Positions 26,912 through 35,225 of a stretch of DNA of 64,000 nt are shown in pieces. The notes under the pieces are model-generated. The model searched no databases and was not told the DNA's origin. It saw only the letters and a program-made list of their open reading frames with translations. Made by a program: the position numbers and the translations under genes. Position 1 is the first letter of the stretch; each line of letters begins with the position of its first letter. The stretch spans positions 930,001-994,000 of the forward strand of contig CP074573.1 in the NCBI GenBank assembly GCA_018394295.1, written 5' to 3'. Source of the DNA: Mycoplasmatota bacterium (GTDB lineage Bacteria > Bacillota_I > Bacilli_A > Haloplasmatales > Haloplasmataceae).

Positions 26912-28603
26912 TTAAGCCTCTTTACGTTTTACATTCATGATGACAGGAATAATCATTGGCTTACGTTGAATTTTATCATAAATGAAACTCGCTAAATAAT
27001 CAGTTAAATCATTTTTTATTTGAACAATATTCTTTCTAGTTTTTAGTATTTTGTTGAAATAATCAATTGTCTGAGTTTCAATTTCTTTAACAAGTTCTTG
27101 AGAATCTTTTAGGTAAATAAATCCTCGAGAAATAATATTAGGTCTTCTTAAAACTTGTTTAGTATGTAAATCGACATTAATTACAACAGTTAATAATCCA
27201 TCATTAGATAAGATTTTTCGGTCTCTAATGACAACATTACCAATATCTCCTATTCCACTACCATCAATAAAAATAGCGCCTGATTGTACTTCTCCAGCAA
27301 TCCTTGGACCTTTATTTGAAAAAGCTAATACTTGTCCATTGTTTAAAACAAAAGTATTTTCTGGGGAAATCCCACATTGACCAGCTAATTCAGCATGTAT
27401 CTTCTGCATTCTGTATTCACCATGAATTGGCATAAAGTATTTTGGTTTCATAAGTTGAATCATTAATTTTAATTCTTCTTGTCCAGCATGTCCTGATGTA
27501 TGGGTATCTGTTAATGGATTATGAGTAATTACATCAGCACCAGCTCTAAATAATTTATTAATTGTATTTCCAACGCTCGTTGCGTTTCCTGGGATAGGAG
27601 ATGATGAGAATATTACTGTATCTCCAGGAATGATAGAAATTTGGCGATGTGTACCGTCAGCTATTCTTGATAATGCTGCTAATGGTTCACCTTGGGAACC
27701 AGTACATAAAATGGTCACTTGTTGTTCATTCATAATTTTTAATTGTTCTCGACCAATAAAAGTATCTGCAGGACATTTAATATAACCTAATTCTAATCCA
27801 ACTTTTAATGTAGATTCCATACTTCTTCCGAAAACAGCGATTTTTCGGTTTGAAGCAATACTTGCTTCGACAATTTGTTGAATACGGTGAATATTAGAGG
27901 CGAATGTAGCGACAATAACACGACCATTAATGCGTCTAAATATTTCTTTAATACTATCCCCAACACGTCTTTCACTCATTGATAATTCAGGTAATTCACT
28001 GTTGGTACTATCTGATAACAAACATAGAACACCTTTTTTACCTAATGTGGCCATTTTCGCAATATCAGCAATAGGACCAATTGGTGTAAAGTCGAATTTG
28101 AAGTCACCTGTATGACAAACCGTACCAACTGGTGTTTCAACTGCGATACCAAATGAATCAGGTATCGAATGATTCGTTCTAAAAAATGATATTCTTAAAT
28201 GTTTAAATGTAAACACATCATTATCTTTATAGGTTACAAAATCAGTTGTTTTTAAAAGTCTATGTTCATCTAACTTATTTTTTATGATTCCCATAGCTAG
28301 ATTACCAGAGTAGATTTTAGGTATTTTTACTTGCTTTAATAAAAAGGGAATTCCACCGATATGGTCTTCATGACCATGTGTGATAAATAAGCCTTTAATT
28401 TTATTTTGATTATCGATTAAATATTGATAATCAGGGATTACATAATCAATCCCTAGTAAATAACTTTCTGGAAATTTAATACCTGCATCTATAATAATAA
28501 TTTCATCATTAAATTGTATACAATAGGTGTTTTTTCCAATTTCTCCAAGTCCGCCAAGCGCAAAAATACCCAGCTCATTTGGTTTAAATAGTTTATGATT
28601 CAT
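26912..28603 (-). CDS. rnj: Ribonuclease J
   Basis: A 5'-3' exoribonuclease and endonuclease of the metallo-beta-lactamase/beta-CASP family, central to mRNA decay and 16S rRNA processing in Gram-positive bacteria. The zinc motif is H76-G-H-E-D-H81 after GLGEIGKN; downstream landmarks are HTGDFKFD, SDSTNSELPE, FASNIHRIQQI and HTSGHAGQEE, then the C-terminal domain. The length of 563 residues is usual for RNase J1/J2; I cannot tell which paralogue it is. The only good ribosome-binding site (AAAGGA) is about 14 nt upstream, and an in-frame stop just before the ATG excludes an earlier start. Confidence 0.95.
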   Translation of the reverse strand: MNHKLFKPNELGIFALGGLGEIGKNTYCIQFNDEIIIIDAGIKFPESYLLGIDYVIPDYQYLIDNQNKIKGLFITHGHEDHIGGIPFLLKQVKIPKIYSGNLAMGIIKNKLDEHRLLKTTDFVTYKDNDVFTFKHLRISFFRTNHSIPDSFGIAVETPVGTVCHTGDFKFDFTPIGPIADIAKMATLGKKGVLCLLSDSTNSELPELSMSERRVGDSIKEIFRRINGRVIVATFASNIHRIQQIVEASIASNRKIAVFGRSMESTLKVGLELGYIKCPADTFIGREQLKIMNEQQVTILCTGSQGEPLAALSRIADGTHRQISIIPGDTVIFSSSPIPGNATSVGNTINKLFRAGADVITHNPLTDTHTSGHAGQEELKLMIQLMKPKYFMPIHGEYRMQKIHAELAGQCGISPENTFVLNNGQVLAFSNKGPRIAGEVQSGAIFIDGSGIGDIGNVVIRDRKILSNDGLLTVVINVDLHTKQVLRRPNIISRGFIYLKDSQELVKEIETQTIDYFNKILKTRKNIVQIKNDLTDYLASFIYDKIQRKPMIIPVIMNVKRKEA

Positions 28604-28750
28604 AAATTATGTATCAATCCTTTCTTTGTAATGAAAAATAATAACTGTATATATTATAATCTTTTATTAATAAAATGTCTAAAATATTGGTAAAAAAATT
28701 AATTTTAATTTATAATAAAAATAGGCATATGAATGATTTGGAGGATGTAC

Positions 28751-29530
28751 ATGGCACAAAAAATTGTATTTATTGATATTGATGGAACACTATTTGATAA
28801 TGATAATGATATCATTCATCCGTCTACGATAGACGCTATAGATAAACTAAAGCAAAATGGTGTCGCAGTATGTATTGCTTCAGGAAGATCTAAAGTTTTA
28901 GGAGATGAAGTTTTTTCTCGATATGATTTGGATTTTGATGGATATGTATTAATCAATGGACAGTTTGTTTTATATAAGGATGAAGTAATTTATAAAAATC
29001 CGATTGATAAAACTTTTATTCATGAATTTATAGAAGAGTGTAGAATACAAGATGTTGATTATGGTTTTCTAACAGAAGATGATACCTTTATTTCTAGTTA
29101 TCGTCCACAGGTCTTAAAATCATTTTCTGATTTTAAGATGAAATTGCCAAGATTGATGACAGAAGAAGACATTCAGAAGGATATTTATCAAGGATTATTT
29201 TTTGATTTAAATTACATACCTTATTTTTCGCAAAAATTTGCACAATATGTGAGATTCATTTCTTGGTTACATAATGGAGCTGATATTATCCCTATAAATG
29301 CTTCAAAAGCTATTGGAATGGAAAAGATTTGTCAACACTTAGGGATTATGAGAGAAAATGTTATTGCATTTGGTGATTCTACAAATGATATTGAAATGCT
29401 TCAATATGCAAATATTGGTGTTGCGATGGGAAATGCTAAAAATTCAGTGAAAGAGATAGCAACTATCGTAACTGATGATATTGATAAAGATGGTTTATCA
29501 AAAGCATTGAAAAAATTACAATTAATATAA
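28751..29530 (+). CDS. Cof-type HAD-superfamily phosphatase
   Basis: A 259-residue HAD hydrolase of the IIB (Cof) type. Motif I is DIDGTLFDND near residue 9, motif II is CIASGRS, and motif III/IV is NASKAIGMEKICQHLG followed by FGDSTNDIEMLQYA. These enzymes dephosphorylate sugar phosphates, FMN or similar small molecules; the substrate is unknown. The ATG at 28751 is preferred because TGGAGGATG lies just upstream; an earlier in-frame ATG includes that site in its codons. Confidence 0.9.
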   Translation: MAQKIVFIDIDGTLFDNDNDIIHPSTIDAIDKLKQNGVAVCIASGRSKVLGDEVFSRYDLDFDGYVLINGQFVLYKDEVIYKNPIDKTFIHEFIEECRIQDVDYGFLTEDDTFISSYRPQVLKSFSDFKMKLPRLMTEEDIQKDIYQGLFFDLNYIPYFSQKFAQYVRFISWLHNGADIIPINASKAIGMEKICQHLGIMRENVIAFGDSTNDIEMLQYANIGVAMGNAKNSVKEIATIVTDDIDKDGLSKALKKLQLI

Positions 29531-29545
29531 GAAAGTGGTGATTGT

Positions 29546-30910
29546 ATGGATGAGGCTAAAATTGAAGAACTAAAAAAATTAATAGAAGATGAAGATAAAC
29601 AGGCGATGGAAACGTTAATAGAATATTATGATGAAATAGATGATTTTGAATCATTAACAAAATTATATGAAATCGTTTTAAGAAAAAATCCAAGAGATTC
29701 TAAAGCGTTAAATAATCTAGCAGTCATTTATGCAGATTTCTACAAAGATTATGAGAAGGCAAAAGGTTATTATGAAAAAACATTAATGATTACTCCCGAT
29801 GAAGCATCTGTTCATTATAATTATGGGGTATTACTAGAGTTTAATTTCCAGGAATATGAACAAGCAAAAGAACATTATTTAAAAGCGATAGAATTGGATT
29901 CAATCTATGTAGATGCGTATATTAATTTATCATGGTTGTATCTAGAACGACTTAATGATATTAATACTAGTTACATTGTGGTTACAGAAGCGCTAAAATA
30001 TGTAGAAGATAGTGAAATTTATACACAAATTGCTTATATTGATTTGAAGAAGAATAAAGAATACCAAAAAGCAGAGGAAAATTTGCATAAAGCAATTGAA
30101 CTTAATGATAAGAATGATTTAGCATTTACTTATTTAGGACAACTATATGTACTAGAAAAGAGATATGATGAAGCAAGGGATATTTTTAATCAAGCACTAG
30201 AGTTGGGAAACTTAAATGAATTACTAATTTATGAGTATGGAAAACTATTAATTACGCAATATAATGATTTAGATAAAACCATAGATTTGTTAAATAAAGC
30301 AATAGAGGTTTTCCCGGATGATGTGGTCTATTATGCTTATCTAGCAAATATTTATTTAGTTTTAGGTAATCATTCTGAGGCTAAGAAATATTTACATTCA
30401 GCAGAAGAATTTGAGATAACAAGTCAAGAAGTTTTATTAATGGTGGGTTATTTAAAAGTCATGCTTGATGAGGATAAGGATGAGGCGTTGATGTATTTTG
30501 AAAAAGTGATTGAACTAGACCCAAGTAATTTAAATGCTTTATCATTTATCGGGCTTTATAATTTAATGAATAACAAGCATATCGATACTGCGTTAAATTA
30601 TTTCAAAAAAGTAGCTGAATTAAGTAAAGATCATTTTATTATTCATTTTATTATTGCACAAATATATCTAAAACATTATCATGATTCAACTAAAGCGTTA
30701 GAATATTTATTTAAGATAGAAACAAATTCCTTAAAAGAAACTGAGTTATCCCATTTATATTTAGTAATAGGAAATATCTATGAAAAATATGAAAATAATA
30801 ATTATCAAGCTTTAGATTATTATGAGAAAGCATATCAAGCAAAACCAAGTAAATATTTAGAAGAAATCATTAACCAACTATATGAGAATGATAAAACAAT
30901 CGTTAATTAA
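29546..30910 (+). CDS. TPR-repeat protein
   Basis: A 454-residue soluble protein made almost wholly of tetratricopeptide repeats, about ten to eleven units of the pattern W/L..G..Y......A...Y.KAIEL.P (for example KAKGYYEKTLMITPDEAS, EHYLKAIELDSIYVDA and MYFEKVIELDPSNLNA). TPR solenoids bind partner proteins; there is no catalytic domain, signal peptide or membrane anchor to indicate the partner. It sits 15 nt after the HAD gene and 22 nt before the histidine phosphatase gene, so the three are probably one transcript. Confidence 0.85.
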   Translation: MDEAKIEELKKLIEDEDKQAMETLIEYYDEIDDFESLTKLYEIVLRKNPRDSKALNNLAVIYADFYKDYEKAKGYYEKTLMITPDEASVHYNYGVLLEFNFQEYEQAKEHYLKAIELDSIYVDAYINLSWLYLERLNDINTSYIVVTEALKYVEDSEIYTQIAYIDLKKNKEYQKAEENLHKAIELNDKNDLAFTYLGQLYVLEKRYDEARDIFNQALELGNLNELLIYEYGKLLITQYNDLDKTIDLLNKAIEVFPDDVVYYAYLANIYLVLGNHSEAKKYLHSAEEFEITSQEVLLMVGYLKVMLDEDKDEALMYFEKVIELDPSNLNALSFIGLYNLMNNKHIDTALNYFKKVAELSKDHFIIHFIIAQIYLKHYHDSTKALEYLFKIETNSLKETELSHLYLVIGNIYEKYENNNYQALDYYEKAYQAKPSKYLEEIINQLYENDKTIVN

Positions 30911-30932
30911 TTATGAGTGAGGAGGATATATT

Positions 30933-31538
30933 GTGATTAGGTTATACCTAACACGACACGGTCAAACCGAATGGAATAAGTTAGGATTATTACAAGGTAG
31001 TAAAGATTCTGAATTGACAGATTTAGGGATTAAACAAGCCAAGCGTTTAAAAGAAAGATTGAAAGATGAAAAGATTGATATAATTTATTCTAGTCCTATG
31101 AAAAGAGCGGTTCAAACAGCTAAAATTATACATAATGATGTCAAAATTATTATCGATAATCACTTAAAAGAAATGCATTTTGGTGATTGGGAAGGTTTAC
31201 CACATGAAGAAATTAGAAAATTATCTTCACAATATGATTTGTTTTGGACAAAACCACATTTATATCAATCTAGTAGTGGTGAAAGTTATGAAATCTTTAA
31301 GAAAAGAGTTTTAGGAAGTTTAAGAAATATTATTCATTATAATAACGATAAAAATGTCTTAATTGTTTCTCATGCAGTAGTAACGAAACAAATTTTAAAT
31401 TATTTTGAAAATAGACCATTAGAAAAGTTTTGGGAACCACCTTTTATGGAGTCAACTTGTTTAAGTATCATAGAAATAGATGAAGATAATATTAATATTC
31501 AATTAAATTCGGATATATCCCATCTAAAAGCTATCTAG
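30933..31538 (+). CDS. Histidine phosphatase / phosphoglycerate-mutase-like protein
   Basis: A 201-residue histidine phosphatase superfamily member. The catalytic motif is LTRHGQTEWN at the N-terminus (phospho-histidine RHG), then SSPMKRAVQTA, the acid EMHFGDWEGLP and the second histidine in VSHAVV. The family includes cofactor-dependent phosphoglycerate mutases and alpha-ribazole or other small-molecule phosphatases; length and the GDWEG motif favour a phosphatase. It starts at GTG behind GAGGAGG. Confidence 0.9.
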   Translation: MIRLYLTRHGQTEWNKLGLLQGSKDSELTDLGIKQAKRLKERLKDEKIDIIYSSPMKRAVQTAKIIHNDVKIIIDNHLKEMHFGDWEGLPHEEIRKLSSQYDLFWTKPHLYQSSSGESYEIFKKRVLGSLRNIIHYNNDKNVLIVSHAVVTKQILNYFENRPLEKFWEPPFMESTCLSIIEIDEDNINIQLNSDISHLKAI

Positions 31539-31562
31539 AATTAACTTAACTGAAATAAAAAT

Positions 31563-31587
31563 ATGAGACTTATGTCTCATTTTTTTT
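31563..31587 (+). terminator. Bidirectional terminator between the histidine phosphatase gene and def
   Basis: ATGAGAC and GTCTCAT around TTAT, with T on the right and A on the left, serve both converging genes. Confidence 0.85.
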
Positions 31588-31597
31588 ATTTTGATAA

Positions 31598-32164
31598 TTA
31601 AAAGTCTATAGGTTTTATATCTTGGGGTACTAAAAAAGGATTTTCTTTATTAATACGTTCTGTAAATAAAACACCATTTAAATGATCTATTTCATGTTGA
31701 AAAACAATTGCGATATAACCTTTTAATCGTAAAGAAACTGGAGTAAGGTCACCATTTTCTTTTAATTGAAACCCCTTAACAGTAATTCGTTTAGGTCTAA
31801 AGACATAACCAGGTACCTCTCTGTCGACTGATAAACATCCTTCACCAGGCATAAGATAAGTTTGTTCAACTGAATGGCTAACAATTTTAGGGTTTACAAG
31901 CATATAGCTAAATAATTTATTATCTTCATTAGTGGAATGGATTGCGATCATTCTTTTTGAAACATTAATTTGTGGTGCAGCTAATCCAACCCCAGGTCTT
32001 AAATTATATTTCTGTGAAGTTTCTTCATCTTGTGAGAGTTTAACAAATTCCATCATAGAAAACAGAGTTTTTTTATCTATATCGGACATAGGAAGGCTTA
32101 CTTCAGAAGCATTCTTTTGAAGTGTTGGATGACCTTCTCTGATGATATCCTTCATTGTTAACAT
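31598..32164 (-). CDS. def: Peptide deformylase
   Basis: Removes the N-formyl group from new proteins. The three family motifs are present: GVGLAAPQI (1), EGCLSVDRE (2, metal-binding cysteine) and QHEIDHLNG (3, HExxH). The long type-II form (188 residues with an insert [15 protein letters not shown] before motif 1) is usual for Firmicutes. The ATG at 32164 follows GGAGGT by 7 nt; a longer start ten codons upstream was rejected because it lies before this site. Confidence 0.96.
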   Translation of the reverse strand: MLTMKDIIREGHPTLQKNASEVSLPMSDIDKKTLFSMMEFVKLSQDEETSQKYNLRPGVGLAAPQINVSKRMIAIHSTNEDNKLFSYMLVNPKIVSHSVEQTYLMPGEGCLSVDREVPGYVFRPKRITVKGFQLKENGDLTPVSLRLKGYIAIVFQHEIDHLNGVLFTERINKENPFLVPQDIKPIDF

Positions 32165-32216
32165 TTTTATTACCTCCATTAATATTCTCTTCAATATTAT
32201 AGCAAATAAACCATAA

Positions 32217-32262
32217 AAAGAAAAGGAAGTCTATTTGCTTTTAAAAAAAGCAAGTACTTCCT
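32217..32262 (-). terminator. Terminator after the first YjcZ-like gene
   Basis: On the minus strand GGAAGTACTTGCTT pairs imperfectly with AAGCAAATAGACTTCC and runs into T-rich sequence. Confidence 0.75.
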
Positions 32263-32276
32263 TTAAAGGTATTTTA

Positions 32277-32417
32277 TTAATGGAATCCTGGACAGCAAGT
32301 ACAGCCAATTATTACTAATAAAATAAATAATACAAGAATTAACGCATATCCATATTCACAACCGTAATTACAACAACATCCATATCCACTGCCATAGCCA
32401 TAACCACCGTAATACAT
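32277..32417 (-). CDS. YjcZ-like sporulation small protein (copy 1)
   Basis: A 46-residue protein: a Gly-Tyr and Cys-rich head ([16 protein letters not shown]..), one transmembrane helix ([14 protein letters not shown]) and a short Cys-rich end (CTCCPGFH). This is the plan of the YjcZ family of tiny spore-associated proteins of unknown function. AGGAGGG precedes the ATG. The gene has a mother-cell-type -10 box at 32447-32455. Confidence 0.85.
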   Translation of the reverse strand: MYYGGYGYGSGYGCCCNYGCEYGYALILVLFILLVIIGCTCCPGFH

Positions 32418-32446
32418 AAAATCCCTCCTATAAGTGATTTCACTTA

Positions 32447-32455
32447 TAATATATG
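32447..32455 (-). promoter_or_regulatory. SigK-like -10 box, YjcZ-like copy 1
   Basis: On the minus strand CATATATTA matches the SigK -10 pattern CATAnnnTA. ACAC lies 18 nt upstream, in the range of the short SigK -35 element. Confidence 0.6.
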
Positions 32456-32532
32456 CATTAATCTAAATTATGAGTGTTTCATTAACCCAATTCAGATCTT
32501 AAGGAAGCAATTGCTCCCTTAAGTATAGGATA

Positions 32533-32670
32533 TTATTTCATACAAGTACAACCGATAATAACTAATAAAATAAATAAGACTAAGATTAAAGCATACCCAT
32601 ATCCACCGTGAGGATTGCATCCTTGCATAGGTGGACAGCATCCATATCCTCCGTAACCTGCATCATACAT
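32533..32670 (-). CDS. YjcZ-like sporulation small protein (copy 2)
   Basis: A 45-residue protein with a Gly/Tyr/Cys head that contains CCPPMQGCNPHGG, the common helix [14 protein letters not shown] and a short CTCMK end. The helix is identical in residue sequence to copies 1 and 3. AGGAGGG lies before the ATG. Between this gene and copy 1, at about 32498-32520, is a long imperfect palindrome (CTTAAGGAAGCAA/TTGCTCCCTTAAG) without a clear T run. Confidence 0.85.
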   Translation of the reverse strand: MYDAGYGGYGCCPPMQGCNPHGGYGYALILVLFILLVIIGCTCMK

Positions 32671-32700
32671 AAATATCCCTCCTTAAAATCAAATCCATGT

Positions 32701-32709
32701 TAGTATATG
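32701..32709 (-). promoter_or_regulatory. SigK-like -10 box, YjcZ-like copy 2
   Basis: On the minus strand CATATACTA fits CATAnnnTA; ACAC is 19 nt upstream. Confidence 0.6.
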
Positions 32710-32752
32710 GAAAATACCTATTTCGTGCGTGTACATATGTCACGAATATAAA

Positions 32753-32777
32753 AAAAGGGAAGCAATGCCTCCCAGAA
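32753..32777 (-). terminator. Terminator after YjcZ-like copy 3
   Basis: On the minus strand GGGAGGC and GCTTCCC (one G-T pair) form a stem followed by TTTTTT. Confidence 0.7.
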
Positions 32778-32793
32778 TAATTATAACTTAAGA

Positions 32794-32958
32794 TTAACAA
32801 CGTGGGAAACAACAAGTACAACCAATGATAACTAATAGGATAAATAATACTAAAATTAATGCATATCCATATCCGTATCCACCACGACAACAACAATAAG
32901 TTGGTTCACAGCAACCATATCCATAGCCATAACCATAACCTGCACCGCCGTAATTCAT
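32794..32958 (-). CDS. YjcZ-like sporulation small protein (copy 3)
   Basis: The longest member, 54 residues: MNYGGAGYGYGYGYGYGCC, a second Cys/Gly block (CCCRGGYGYGY), the shared helix [14 protein letters not shown] and the tail CTCCFPRC. Eight cysteines in so small a protein suggest disulfide cross-linking in the spore coat or metal binding (inference). AAGGAGGGG precedes the ATG. Confidence 0.85.
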   Translation of the reverse strand: MNYGGAGYGYGYGYGCCEPTYCCCRGGYGYGYALILVLFILLVIIGCTCCFPRC

Positions 32959-32990
32959 GAAAACCCCTCCTTAATGTATTCTATCACTAT

Positions 32991-32999
32991 TAATATATG
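32991..32999 (-). promoter_or_regulatory. SigK-like -10 box, YjcZ-like copy 3
   Basis: On the minus strand CATATATTA fits CATAnnnTA; ACAC is 18 nt upstream. Confidence 0.6.
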
Positions 33000-33049
33000 G
33001 GGTGTATTCCATTTAGAGTGTGTTTTTAACTATTTTATTTATATTCAAT

Positions 33050-33175
33050 TTAATTTGTTTTACCTATAATAACAAGCAAAATAAACAATACTAATAGTAG
33101 GGCAAACAAATATCCTCTTCCATTATCCATATACCTTGGATTACAATTATAATAGTTAGGATAACAATAATTCAT
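33050..33175 (-). CDS. YjcZ-like sporulation small protein (copy 4, divergent)
   Basis: A 41-residue member. The head is Asn/Tyr-rich rather than Gly-Tyr (MNYCYPNYYNCNPRYMDNG), the helix is [15 protein letters not shown], and the Cys-rich tail is replaced by KTN. AAGGAGGA precedes the ATG. Its upstream region (about 33180-33266) is the first copy of the direct repeat found again at 36946-37029. Confidence 0.8.
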   Translation of the reverse strand: MNYCYPNYYNCNPRYMDNGRGYLFALLLVLFILLVIIGKTN

Positions 33176-33266
33176 GCTAATTCCTCCTTATTAATTCTTT
33201 TTCTTCTATAATATATGTTTTAGCCTAGAAAAGGGTTATCTCTCAAGGAAAATTAGGGATTATATG
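33176..33266. repeat. Direct repeat, copy 1, left part
   Basis: The leader of YjcZ-like copy 4 and the sequence beyond it (CTCTCAAGGAAAATTAGGGA etc.) recur at 36946-37029 with about ten differences. The IS1182-type element cuts copy 1 at 33266; its right part continues at 34995. Confidence 0.85.
33209..33217 (-). promoter_or_regulatory. SigK-like -10 box, YjcZ-like copy 4
   Basis: On the minus strand CATATATTA fits CATAnnnTA, with AACCC about 15 nt upstream. The duplicated copy of this region (36975-36983) reads TATATATTA instead. Confidence 0.55.
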
Positions 33267-33406
33267 GAGGCTGCTGAAAAAGTCTCATCAAATTGTGAAT
33301 TGGGAAGAGTATATTAATTATTCTTCCTTTTTTCATATAAATACAACGAAAAGAAAGTGAAAAATGATATAATGAAGGTAGAAAATAATTTGAAATTGGT
33401 GATAGT

Positions 33407-34876
33407 ATGCTACCTAATAAAGAACTTGTCTTAAGTCCATACAGTAAGTTGTATGATATTGTGGTTCCAAAGAATCATATATTAAGAAAATTTAAAGAAT
33501 TAGTGGATTTTGAATTTGTTTATGAAGAATTAAAAGATAAATATACAAAGGATAATGGAGCGACAGCGAAATGTCCTATTTTTATGTTTAAATTATTATT
33601 ATTATTAAAAGTAATGTATCCAATGTCTGACCGAGATTTAGTTGAACAAGCACAATTAAATATGGCATATAAGTATTTTTTAGAAATAGCTCCAGAAGAA
33701 ACAGATATTATCCATCCAACAAGTTTAACAAAGTTTAGAAAGTTACGATTAAAAGATGGAGAATTATTAGATAAACTAATTTCAAAAACAGTAGAACTAG
33801 CACTAAACTTAGGATTAATAAAATCAAAACAACTAATAGTAGACTCAACACATACAAATAGTATGTTTAATTATAAATCACCACTTGAAATCTTAGAAGA
33901 GAAATCAAAAAATTTACGAAAAGTAGTATATAAGACTGATGAAAGTTATAAAGATAAGATGCCTGAAAAGCCAATATCAAAGAATATAGACGATCATATA
34001 AAATACTGTAATGAATTAGTTGAATTAATTAGAAATGATGAAAATTTACTAATCAGAGAAAATATTAGATTAAAAACAAACTTATTAGAAGAAATAGTAA
34101 ATGATAATATTGAAGAAATAAATTCAATGGTAGAAAAGGATGCAAAAGTAGGACATAAATCAGCTGATACATCATTCTTTGGATATAAAACACATATCGC
34201 GATGGTGCCAGAACGAATTATAACAGCGGCAGTTGTGACAAGTGGAGATAAACACGATGGAAAGCAAGCAAGAGAATTATATGTGAAATCAAAAGAAACT
34301 GGAATTGAAGTTGATGCTTTTATAGGGGATGGAGCGTATTCAGAAAAAGAACTAATAGAATATGCGAAAAAAAATGAATTTAAATTAGTTTCAAAATTGA
34401 GTAAAACAGTATCTAAAGGAAATAAAAGAAAATGTGAGGATTTTGAATATAATAAAGATGCGAAAAGATATGTATGTAAAGCAGGTCATATGAGAGTTAG
34501 AGTTGCACTACATGGTAAAAAGAAACATGAGATAGAAGGAACTCCATTGCGAGAAACGCATTATTTTGATGTAGAAAAATGTAAAACGTGTCCATTTAAA
34601 GAAGAATGTGGATATAAAGAAGGACAAGATAGTAGATCTTATACAGTTACATTAAAGAAGGATAATGTTCATGCAGAACATGAAAAATTTCAAGAAAGTA
34701 AAGAATTCAAAGAATTAGCAAAAGAAAGGTATAAGATAGAAGCTAAAAATTCTGAATTGAAAAATAGTCATGGATATAAAAGATGTCAATCCCATGGCCT
34801 TTTAGGTATGCAGATACAATCAGCAATGACAATATTCGCAGTAAACTTGAAAAGAATTGTAACACTAATGGGATAG
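33407..34876 (+). CDS. IS1182 family transposase
   Basis: A 489-residue DDE transposase. The N-terminal DUF772-type domain (MLPNKELVLSPYSKLYDIV ... MYPMSDRDLVEQAQLN) is followed by the RNase H-like core with the first Asp in QLIVDSTHTNS, the second in FIGDGAYSEKE and the Glu in KIEAKNSELKNSHGY. A Cys cluster (CKTCPFKEECGY) lies between them, usual in this family. GGTGATA precedes the ATG. Reading frame and motifs are intact. Confidence 0.93.
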   Translation: MLPNKELVLSPYSKLYDIVVPKNHILRKFKELVDFEFVYEELKDKYTKDNGATAKCPIFMFKLLLLLKVMYPMSDRDLVEQAQLNMAYKYFLEIAPEETDIIHPTSLTKFRKLRLKDGELLDKLISKTVELALNLGLIKSKQLIVDSTHTNSMFNYKSPLEILEEKSKNLRKVVYKTDESYKDKMPEKPISKNIDDHIKYCNELVELIRNDENLLIRENIRLKTNLLEEIVNDNIEEINSMVEKDAKVGHKSADTSFFGYKTHIAMVPERIITAAVVTSGDKHDGKQARELYVKSKETGIEVDAFIGDGAYSEKELIEYAKKNEFKLVSKLSKTVSKGNKRKCEDFEYNKDAKRYVCKAGHMRVRVALHGKKKHEIEGTPLRETHYFDVEKCKTCPFKEECGYKEGQDSRSYTVTLKKDNVHAEHEKFQESKEFKELAKERYKIEAKNSELKNSHGYKRCQSHGLLGMQIQSAMTIFAVNLKRIVTLMG

Positions 34877-34910
34877 AATATATCTCATTCTTTAATAGAA
34901 ACAATAAAAA

Positions 34911-34948
34911 AGTTAGAAAATGAAGTTAAATCATTTCTAACTTTTTTT
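34911..34948 (+). terminator. Transposase terminator within the IS
   Basis: AGTTAGAAA and TTTCTAACT with a 14-nt loop and a run of T, 35 nt after the transposase stop. Confidence 0.8.
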
Positions 34949-34994
34949 ATTTAATATTAGTTATCTGAAAATAGACTAGATTTTCAGCACCCTC

Positions 34995-35101
34995 ATTATA
35001 TGTACCTTTTTATTATTATTCTATATTTTATTAATAGAATAGTATAAGGGGGTATTATATGAGCAATTCAATTGAGGAATTTAATTGAGGAATTTAAAGA
35101 G
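34995..35101. repeat. Direct repeat, copy 1, right part
   Basis: From ATTATATG onward this stretch matches 37022-37114, the ylbD promoter region and first codons, with only about two differences in 90 nt. It then diverges after a small internal duplication of AATTGAGGAATTT. Confidence 0.9.
35059..35100 (+). pseudogene. Truncated duplicate of the ylbD start
   Basis: ATG AGC AAT TCA ATT GAG GAA TTT is identical to the start of ylbD at 37088, with the same GGGGGT ribosome-binding site. A 13-nt tandem duplication then gives AAT TGA and ends the frame after nine codons; homology stops a few bases later. Confidence 0.85.
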
Positions 35102-35112
35102 AAGATAAACGC

Positions 35113-35160
35113 AAACAAATAAAAATCCCTACCTAATTAAAGGTGGGAAATTTTTGTTTG
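35113..35160. terminator. Bidirectional terminator-like hairpin
   Basis: CAAACAAATAAAAATCCC pairs with GGGAAATTTTTGTTTG, with TACCT/AGGTG inside. It lies downstream of the methyltransferase gene on the minus strand. Nothing else is seen between 35101 and 35225. Confidence 0.6.
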
Positions 35161-35225
35161 TCAATGTGCTGCATTTTACGCTTACATTTAAAAATCATTT
35201 TTAACTATTTAATAATTAAATTATT

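Larger units (their letters stand above)
33267..34994 (+). mobile_element. IS1182-type insertion sequence
   Basis: A 1,728-bp element. Its ends form 14-bp inverted repeats with a single mismatch: GAGGCTGCTGAAAA on the left, and GAGGGTGCTGAAAA read inward from the right. It is flanked by an 8-bp direct repeat ATTATATG at 33259-33266 and 34995-35002. The undisturbed site is visible in the second repeat copy near 37023 (ATAATATG), which confirms the boundaries. The transposase is intact, so the element may be active. Confidence 0.92.

Noticed and set aside
32498-32520. Terminator between YjcZ-like copies 1 and 2
   Set aside because: A good palindrome is present, but neither strand has a T run after it, so it was mentioned only as a palindrome.
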